Shown here in pieces: positions 24,650 to 29,528 of a stretch of DNA of 29,528 nucleotides. Position numbers and translations under genes: made by a program. Below the pieces are notes generated by a model that was not told the DNA's origin, ran no database searches, and saw nothing but the letters and a program-made list of their open reading frames with translations. Source of the DNA: a virus; IMG/VR virus record IMGVR_UViG_3300048065_000881, positions 1 through 29,528 of that record; one strand, given 5' to 3'. Position 1 is the stretch's first letter; every line of letters begins with the position of its first letter.

Positions 24650-25126
24650 TTATTGAATAACGTAAACAACTCCAGTAATGGAGTCGCCCGCTGATAAAGC
24701 AGCTCCGCCAACTGTAGCCACTAATGAAAATTCATTAGCAGGTAAGTCTAGGTATGCTACTTCAGCAGTTCCGTCATGCAGTTTTAAGTCTTTAACTCCA
24801 AGAGCACCAGAAGCCAAGCTTACGGTAGAACCTCCTGAAAAAGAATCATCATCAGTAACAGCTCCTGTGCCACTTACATCAGTAGAACCATGTCCTATCT
24901 TTAAAGTTGCAGAAGCTCTCGCTGTATTTGTAATTGCACCTACGCCAACGGCTCTGGTTGCTTTTACACGAGCCAATTCTACGGTGTCTCCGATAGAGAC
25001 AGTCCCAGCGGCTGTGAAAGTAAAAGCAACTCCACGAACTCTCCCAAGTAAATCAGCTTCGGAAATATAAGTGTTGTCATCGCTATCAACGGAAGTGATT
25101 TGGGTCGATTTGTTATTATACGCCAT
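24650..25126 (-). CDS. Putative capsid decoration / head stabilisation protein
   Basis: A 158-residue protein of Thr/Ser/Val/Ala-rich beta strands with few aromatics and no signal peptide. Segments such as TFTAAGTVSIGDTVELARVKATRAVGVG and SATLKIGHGSTDVSG alternate strongly hydrophobic and polar residues. It has the best Shine-Dalgarno in the window (AGGAGGT, 8 bases before the ATG) and shares the terminator-bounded cassette with the major capsid protein, so high expression is expected. Position and composition fit a head decoration protein. The family was not recognised, so a minor head-completion role is the alternative. Confidence 0.7.
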   Translation of the reverse strand: MAYNNKSTQITSVDSDDNTYISEADLLGRVRGVAFTFTAAGTVSIGDTVELARVKATRAVGVGAITNTARASATLKIGHGSTDVSGTGAVTDDDSFSGGSTVSLASGALGVKDLKLHDGTAEVAYLDLPANEFSLVATVGGAALSAGDSITGVVYVIQ

Positions 25127-25142
25127 AATTTTTTACCTCCTA

Positions 25143-26171
25143 TTAATCTAAGCAGTTAAGTTTTGCTACACATTCACCATGCATACGGACAGCGTCTGCC
25201 TGCAAAGCAAAATACACATAAGGTATGTTTTTCTTACCTGTGTCTTTCCAGATGTCTAAGCTCAAAGACTTAGCTTGAGAAAAGATAAGTGCTTCTTTTT
25301 TAGCAATGATACACTGACGAGGATCGCCAGATGTTCCAGAACCTTTGAGTCTCTCAAAGTGACGGAAACGGAATCCCATGAATGTAGTGACATTACCTTC
25401 AGCAAGACTCTTACGAACTGCATAATCGCTATTGATTACCTTATCAATTCCTAATAGTTGCTCAAACTGAGAAGCTCCTAACCAAACATCAAGAATTTCT
25501 TCTTGAGAAATGGCTTCTAATCTCATCATTGTGTAACGAACTGCTTTTAACTTATCTAGTGTAATACCAGAGTTAGTTGCCGCTCCACCCGGATTGTAGT
25601 CAACCGCAACGTCGATTCCTTCAACATCTCCTGCTTCTAACTGGTAGTCCCCTACAGTTGTGATTGGGTTACTTGCACCTTTAGAAAGATTACCGACAGT
25701 GATCTTGCCTGAATTAGTGCCTGCATAAGTAATTGGAGTTGAGCCTGCTTTACCTGCATAAGCTGTTCCAAAAATATTGTCACGAACAATGTCATCCATC
25801 TTACGGTGTCCAGAATGACGCATTTGCGAAATAACGGGAGCAGTAGGATCGGTCAACACTCGTGTGAGGTCTTTTGGTTCGATGTATTTACCTAACTCAT
25901 AATTACGAGTCTGGGTTCTACGTCTATCAAAACTTACTTCTGATTGTGGGTTATCACCATATCTTGTGATATCCTCTTTCATTTCCTCGGCCATGCCGAT
26001 TCTGTCATAGTAAGCATACTCGCTGTCTTGTGTCTCCATTCTAAAGGAGTCTACTAGACGGACATCTGTTTGTTGAAAGGCTTCTGAAAACCCTGCTTTA
26101 AACTGATTAACTTTTACTGTATCTATTGCGGGGGAGCCTGTTCCACCGCCACTTGAAATATTATAACTCAT
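25143..26171 (-). CDS. Major capsid protein
   Basis: A 342-residue protein between the scaffold and adaptor genes. It has the features of podovirus capsid proteins with the HK97 fold. The extended N-arm contains QFKAGFSEAFQQTDVRLVDSF. An E-loop region has SEVSFDRRRTQTRNYELGKYIEPKDLTRVL, a spine helix LDKLKAVRYTMMRLEA is followed by WLGASQFEQLLG, and the P-domain/A-domain end includes FMGFRFRHFERL and YFALQADAVRMHGE. No protease is seen nearby, consistent with assembly on a scaffold without maturation cleavage. The ATG lacks a Shine-Dalgarno; the leader just before it is A/T-rich. The scaffold gene is upstream, across a 165-base regulatory gap. Confidence 0.95.
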   Translation of the reverse strand: MSYNISSGGGTGSPAIDTVKVNQFKAGFSEAFQQTDVRLVDSFRMETQDSEYAYYDRIGMAEEMKEDITRYGDNPQSEVSFDRRRTQTRNYELGKYIEPKDLTRVLTDPTAPVISQMRHSGHRKMDDIVRDNIFGTAYAGKAGSTPITYAGTNSGKITVGNLSKGASNPITTVGDYQLEAGDVEGIDVAVDYNPGGAATNSGITLDKLKAVRYTMMRLEAISQEEILDVWLGASQFEQLLGIDKVINSDYAVRKSLAEGNVTTFMGFRFRHFERLKGSGTSGDPRQCIIAKKEALIFSQAKSLSLDIWKDTGKKNIPYVYFALQADAVRMHGECVAKLNCLD

Positions 26172-26212
26172 TTTATATATATTTTGGTTTATTGTGTGTT
26201 TGGTGAAGCTCC

Positions 26213-26225
26213 CCTGCTTGGCAGG
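26213..26225 (-). other. Hairpin in the capsid mRNA leader
   Basis: CCTGC (26213-26217), TTG and GCAGG (26221-26225) form a perfect 5-bp stem with a 3-base loop. It would lie near the 5' end of a transcript from the candidate promoter upstream. It may stabilise the capsid mRNA; no terminator T-tract follows it. Confidence 0.4.
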
Positions 26226-26241
26226 ACCTCGTAATCTTTAC

Positions 26242-26270
26242 CAGATAAAGGCCGACTTTGTCGGAGTCAA
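26242..26270 (-). promoter_or_regulatory. Candidate sigma70-type promoter for the capsid cassette
   Basis: On the minus strand TTGACT (26265-26270) is one base from the -35 consensus. It stands exactly 17 bases from TATCTG (26242-26247), a weak -10. The spacer begins with a perfect dyad, CCGAC-AAA-GTCGG (26252-26264), which could be an operator or a chance hairpin. The site follows the scaffold terminator and precedes the capsid gene by about 70 bases, where a new promoter would be needed. The poor -10 keeps confidence modest. Confidence 0.4.
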
Positions 26271-26275
26271 AGGAC

Positions 26276-26312
26276 AATAAAAATCGCTACCCTTAAAATT
26301 AAAGGTAGCGAT
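26276..26312 (-). terminator. Strong intrinsic terminator after the scaffold gene
   Basis: On the minus strand ATCGCTACC (26304-26312) pairs exactly with GGTAGCGAT (26283-26291) across a 12-base A/T-rich loop that can pair partly. It is followed by TTTTTATT. It lies about 25 bases after the scaffold stop and upstream of the capsid gene, closing the portal-scaffold transcript. Confidence 0.88.
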
Positions 26313-26336
26313 GTATTGGCAATTGTAAAGCAGAAA

Positions 26337-27248
26337 TTATCTAAAAGCATTTTCATACAATAGATTTCGCTGTTCTAGCATCCTATTGTATTCATTTTGT
26401 TCTGCGGGAGTTGCATCATTGCTAAGCATTTTACTTAACAATGTCTTCCACTCAGCCGAGTTCTCAAACTGCTGGATGGACGCTTCTCCGCCTTTACCCG
26501 CTGCATAACTTGAGTTTAACCCAGCGGGTGCATCTTCCATCATCATTGAAGCTGCTTTCTGAAAAGCATTGATAATTGCAGGGTTGTTGGACACAGCAGG
26601 ATTATCGGTTAAAAACTGAGCTAACTCTTCCCCACCAAGCCTATCCGCTGCTGCGTTTGCTTGCTTTAAGTGAGACTCAAACCTATCGCCAAGGTTCTCT
26701 CTTAACTGATTTAGGCCTTGCTCAATCTGAGCCTTTTGTGCTTCTTGTGTCGCGGTTGATTTGGATTCGAAAAACTCACCTAATTTCTCATAAACTGACT
26801 TCGCTTGATCCGAGTTAAGACCATTGCTAAAAGCCATGTCTTTGAACAACTCAGCCACTTCTTTGGCGTCATCTGGTGCATCGTCTCCAATTCCGAAATC
26901 ATAAGCATCCTTTTCCGCAGGGACACCGAAATGCTCCCGCATGTAATTTAATCTATCTTCAGGCGAAGCGTCTTCCTTTAATTTAGGAATTTTCTCCACT
27001 CCAATCATTTTTTGTGCATTAACGGTCATTCCCGCTAATTTATCAATGGCTTCTTGGGCAGAACCTGCCTGTAGCCCGCTAATTGTTGGACTGTTCCTAA
27101 TATCGTCACTTGCGATAGAAGTTCTCCAATCAATTGGTTTGTTGTCCGTAGGGTTTGACTCAGTTATGCCAGCTTGGCTACCAAGACCCCCTAGTGGTGC
27201 AGACGCCTCAGCGCTCCCTGACCCTTCAGTTGCTTGACCTTCACTCAT
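26337..27248 (-). CDS. Capsid scaffolding protein
   Basis: A 303-residue acidic, Ala/Glu/Gln/Asn-rich helical protein with no Cys. A disordered N-terminus (about 1-45, MSEGQATEGSGSAEASAPLGG) is followed by a conserved-looking segment with YMREHFGVPAEKDAYDFG (about 107-124). Coiled-coil helices span about 145-215, and a C-terminal helical region carries NEYNRMLEQRNLLYENAFR, a likely capsid-binding end. It lies between the Bbp19-like gene and the capsid, the standard scaffold position, and would direct procapsid assembly and then leave. A weak AGAAGAAAG precedes the start. The start overlaps the upstream gene by eight bases. Confidence 0.9.
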   Translation of the reverse strand: MSEGQATEGSGSAEASAPLGGLGSQAGITESNPTDNKPIDWRTSIASDDIRNSPTISGLQAGSAQEAIDKLAGMTVNAQKMIGVEKIPKLKEDASPEDRLNYMREHFGVPAEKDAYDFGIGDDAPDDAKEVAELFKDMAFSNGLNSDQAKSVYEKLGEFFESKSTATQEAQKAQIEQGLNQLRENLGDRFESHLKQANAAADRLGGEELAQFLTDNPAVSNNPAIINAFQKAASMMMEDAPAGLNSSYAAGKGGEASIQQFENSAEWKTLLSKMLSNDATPAEQNEYNRMLEQRNLLYENAFR

Positions 27249-27504
27249 ACATTCTTTCTTCTAGTTCTGTTAAGACCTGTTCAGGAATATCTTCCTGCTT
27301 AAGTCCTATATGTTTCATTATGGAATACCCCACCCGTCTGCGCTCGTCTGCTCGACTAAGTTCTTCAAGGGAAGTGCCTCCTAAATACCTCGTAACACCC
27401 AACAAACTCATTAGGTGTCGTAATACGATTTGTGATTCTTCTGTCTCTCCGCTAAACAATCGCTTGTAAGCTTGAGGGACACTCATAGATGTCTTTTTTG
27501 CCAT
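27241..27504 (-). CDS. Bbp19-like small phage protein
   Basis: An 87-residue helical protein. Landmarks are a Phe in YKRLFSGETEESQIVLRHLMSL, then a middle TSLEELSRADERRRVGYSIMKHIGL, matching the pattern of the Bbp19 structural domain (a small helical domain encoded next to portal genes of podoviruses). It lies between portal and scaffold and overlaps the scaffold start by eight bases. Its role in particle assembly is not well established. The N-terminus is basic (MAKKTSM) and no clear Shine-Dalgarno is seen, so it is probably coupled to portal translation. Confidence 0.75.
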   Translation of the reverse strand: MAKKTSMSVPQAYKRLFSGETEESQIVLRHLMSLLGVTRYLGGTSLEELSRADERRRVGYSIMKHIGLKQEDIPEQVLTELEERMYE

Positions 27505-27507
27505 AGA

Positions 27508-29136
27508 TTATTGTAGGACATTTAGTCCAGAAGCCTTAGCTGCTGCAATGTCTTTCATAGCACTAGCTGCTGGCTGCATTGCTGCTCCGGCTGCCGCTTG
27601 CTGTTCGACTTGCTGTTGCTGTGCTTGCTGTTCCTGCTGAGCCGCCATCTCGTCTGGAGATAACATGAACTCTGGCGGAACTCCTCGGTAAGCCGCTAAT
27701 TTCTGAACCAGCTCTGGCCACTTCATTCCCTGAGCCACGGCAGGATCAATCTGCATAAGCGGAGTTATATCCTGAACAAAGCGTAGCATTAAGTTGCCTT
27801 TGGTTCCCATTTGAGCACTTGCCGCAGGACTGACATACTCAATAGTTAAGCCCTGACCTGAAATAGAGGCCGGAGGTTCTGGTATTTTATCATGTTCTTC
27901 TAATATTTTGTATGTATACCGAACCTGTGGCCCTAAAAGCTCTCGTTCAATACGACCAAGGATTGCACCCATTTGTCGGAACATTTCTTCACGATCATCT
28001 TGAACTTCAAAAACGGATTGTCTTTCTTTTTTCTTCGGTCTTAACAACCAATCAATGAAAAAATCTTTTGCAATCTTTTCTTGCTTCTGCTGAAGCATTT
28101 CCAATGTAATGTTAAAGTCATTCCCTCCAGTCAACTGTTTTGGGTCTGTTGCACCCGGTGTTCTGAAAATCATTGCTCCGGGCTTATATGCTATAGGAAG
28201 CATAAAGCTGTCGTCGTCAAATACTGTAGGCGGACGATTACTTAACTGAGCACCCACAAGCAATTCTTTTTGCATTGTCTGGAGGGACAGGATGTCGGGT
28301 AATGCGACTAAGCCGGGGCTGATGCCATAAACATCTCCCGCAATCTTAGACCAACGCGCCGTGTGATATGGCATAAAGTCATTTCCACCCATTTTAAACA
28401 CCCACCGATGTTGTTCTGAAAAGTATATGCTGTGGAATTTTTTTCGTAAGTTTTTCTTACGAACAGGTTCTGCGTCTGTGTTTGGAAATGTAGCATGAGT
28501 AACAACAATTGTTTCGTTGTCTTTCATTTTAAGCATTCGTTCATCTAACTGCTTAACCCCAAACTCCTGCTTTACCTGACGAACTGTCCACTCAAAGTCA
28601 CGAAAAACAACATCAACCTCGTCGTGGTTGTTTTGCTCCAAATAGATCATACTTAGTGGAAATACTTTATAAGCAGGTCCGTCGTGTTCTTCGTGCCAAT
28701 AAGTATACGGGCAGGCTGTGCCATAAGATACTAAGTCAAGAAATGTCTCGTGTGAAGCACCGCTAAAGTTTGACTCCATACGACTAAGGTAGTAATGCAA
28801 AATCTCATTTGTTTCATCTACCCATAAACGACCCGCTCTGTCTAACTTATGGTTAGGTGTTCCTCTTACACCAATAGACACCCAAAGATCACTGTCTGGT
28901 GTAAGAAAACTTTTTAAGCCACTCGCCAGTTGTGTGCTTGCCCACATGGCGGTTCCATCATAAATCTGCCCTGTGTTACGTCTGCCCGAAACATGACCCC
29001 CTTGAAAGTCGCGACTTGTGGGTCTGACGTATCGGTTAATGTCCTCAAACTGAGTTTCCCAATTACTTCGTCCTTGCTTAGATCGGTTGTATCTATCTAT
29101 TATTTCTTTTAAAAAATCTTTATTTGGCTGTCTCAT
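27508..29136 (-). CDS. Portal protein (T7 gp8 / head-tail connector-like)
   Basis: A 542-residue protein matching the T7-type connector family in length and order. The N-terminal helices contain RYNRSKQGRSNWETQFEDI. GQIYDGTAMWASTQLASGLKSFLTPDSDLWVSI follows (about 57-89). A wing region has a SYGTACPYTYWHEE segment and VFPLSMIYLEQN. The stem/crown part has SLQTMQKELLVGAQLSNRPP and FRQMGAILGRIERELLGP. The C-terminal tail is Gln/Ala-rich (about 497-535) and probably forms the barrel or a flexible tail. It would form the dodecameric vertex for packaging. A GCAGGA Shine-Dalgarno precedes the start, which overlaps the upstream gene by four bases. Confidence 0.95.
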   Translation of the reverse strand: MRQPNKDFLKEIIDRYNRSKQGRSNWETQFEDINRYVRPTSRDFQGGHVSGRRNTGQIYDGTAMWASTQLASGLKSFLTPDSDLWVSIGVRGTPNHKLDRAGRLWVDETNEILHYYLSRMESNFSGASHETFLDLVSYGTACPYTYWHEEHDGPAYKVFPLSMIYLEQNNHDEVDVVFRDFEWTVRQVKQEFGVKQLDERMLKMKDNETIVVTHATFPNTDAEPVRKKNLRKKFHSIYFSEQHRWVFKMGGNDFMPYHTARWSKIAGDVYGISPGLVALPDILSLQTMQKELLVGAQLSNRPPTVFDDDSFMLPIAYKPGAMIFRTPGATDPKQLTGGNDFNITLEMLQQKQEKIAKDFFIDWLLRPKKKERQSVFEVQDDREEMFRQMGAILGRIERELLGPQVRYTYKILEEHDKIPEPPASISGQGLTIEYVSPAASAQMGTKGNLMLRFVQDITPLMQIDPAVAQGMKWPELVQKLAAYRGVPPEFMLSPDEMAAQQEQQAQQQQVEQQAAAGAAMQPAASAMKDIAAAKASGLNVLQ

Positions 29137-29528
29137 AATCCTGCACCTAATGTCGGTCTTCGTTTACTAAAGTCTGATCCGCTTGGCGCACTTACTCTAG
29201 CGGCAAAACTACCAAAATCAACTCTTCTTCGCTCAACAGAAGGAGTCGTTGCATCAACAGACTGACGAACAGGTGCTGGCGGACTTGGTGCTGGAGGAGG
29301 AGGCTTAAAAATATTAGCTAATTGATCTAAGGCTGTGGCTATTGGGTCAACTGTAGGCGCGGGTGGCGCGGGGGCAGATAAAAAAGGATCTACTCTAAAC
29401 AACTCTTCCTGAAACCTTCCCGGTTCGTTAAATATACTATTACTATATCCTCTGAAATTCTTATGACGAGTGTAGTCATCCATTGCAAAAGCTCGAAAAC
29501 CGGATTCGTCAAAAACCTGATCTTGTTC
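29133..29528 (-). CDS. Proline-rich protein upstream of portal, 5' end outside the window
   Basis: The minus-strand frame ending at 29133 is open all the way to the window edge. An internal Met (at 29483) would give 116 residues, but it has no Shine-Dalgarno. The 15 codons before it (EQDQVFDESGFRAFA) look like normal coding, so the true start probably lies beyond base 29528. The visible part has a Pro-rich middle (PAPPAPTVDP, FKPPPPAPSPPAP) and an Arg-rich C-terminal end (ERRRVDF, SKRRPTLGAGL), so it is probably largely disordered. It overlaps the portal start by four bases. Function unknown; the location suggests packaging or head assembly. Confidence 0.65.
   Translation of the reverse strand, partial: EQDQVFDESGFRAFAMDDYTRHKNFRGYSNSIFNEPGRFQEELFRVDPFLSAPAPPAPTVDPIATALDQLANIFKPPPPAPSPPAPVRQSVDATTPSVERRRVDFGSFAARVSAPSGSDFSKRRPTLGAGL

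Noticed and set aside
24678-25070. Plus-strand 130-codon frame opposite the decoration gene
   Set aside because: Mirror of a Thr/Ser/Ala-rich gene, which gives few stop codons on the opposite strand. The minus-strand gene has the strong RBS and a terminator.
1-29528. tRNA genes, integrase, attachment sites and transposons
   Set aside because: No cloverleaf-like segment, recombinase motif or IS-like terminal repeats were seen on reading both strands.

Overview
The window looks like part of a tailed double-stranded DNA phage genome (Caudoviricetes) with a podovirus, T7-like virion plan. The particle genes come in the usual T7-supergroup order: portal, Bbp19-like small protein, scaffold, major capsid protein, adaptor (gp11-like), nozzle (gp12-like), three internal virion/ejection proteins (gp14-, gp15- and gp16-like), then fibre and adhesin genes. 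Genes are packed tightly with ATGA, TAATG and GTGA start-stop overlaps. The sequence is moderately AT-rich by eye. I see no tRNA, rRNA, integrase, transposase or CRISPR array. Capsid and adhesin proteins of this style are common in marine podoviruses, so a marine bacterial host is a reasonable inference, but it is not proven here.

Left region (1-4305, plus strand): the 3' part of an early/replication operon. In order it holds the C-terminus of an unidentified protein, a small basic protein with a duplicated helical motif, a 57-residue protein, a UvrD/Rep-type SF1 helicase, a 53-residue SH3-like protein, a 100-residue unknown, a SNF2-type SF2 helicase, and a small GTG-started ORF carrying a 33-bp tandem duplication.

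Centre (4306-4605): an AT-rich convergent junction where rightward and leftward transcription meet. It is filled with GGTATT motifs, including two inverted pairs of one decamer, and large hairpins. A 21-residue lysine-rich micro-ORF lies on the minus strand beside it.

Right region (4525-29528, minus strand): the late operon, transcribed right to left. It begins beyond the window edge with a proline-rich protein, then the portal and assembly genes. The capsid and putative decoration genes form a two-gene cassette bounded by two strong intrinsic terminators and headed by a candidate sigma70-type promoter. The tail genes follow, then the ejection proteins. The gp15-like protein ends in a staphylococcal-nuclease-like domain with all its catalytic residues, and the gp16-like protein carries an HExxH zinc-peptidase signature. 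Last come the fibre and adhesin genes (collar-domain fibre, large tail protein, two LamG-like proteins) and two membrane proteins that are lysis candidates.

Not seen in the window: terminase, RNA polymerase, DNA polymerase, and a recognisable endolysin. They presumably lie outside it or take unfamiliar forms.
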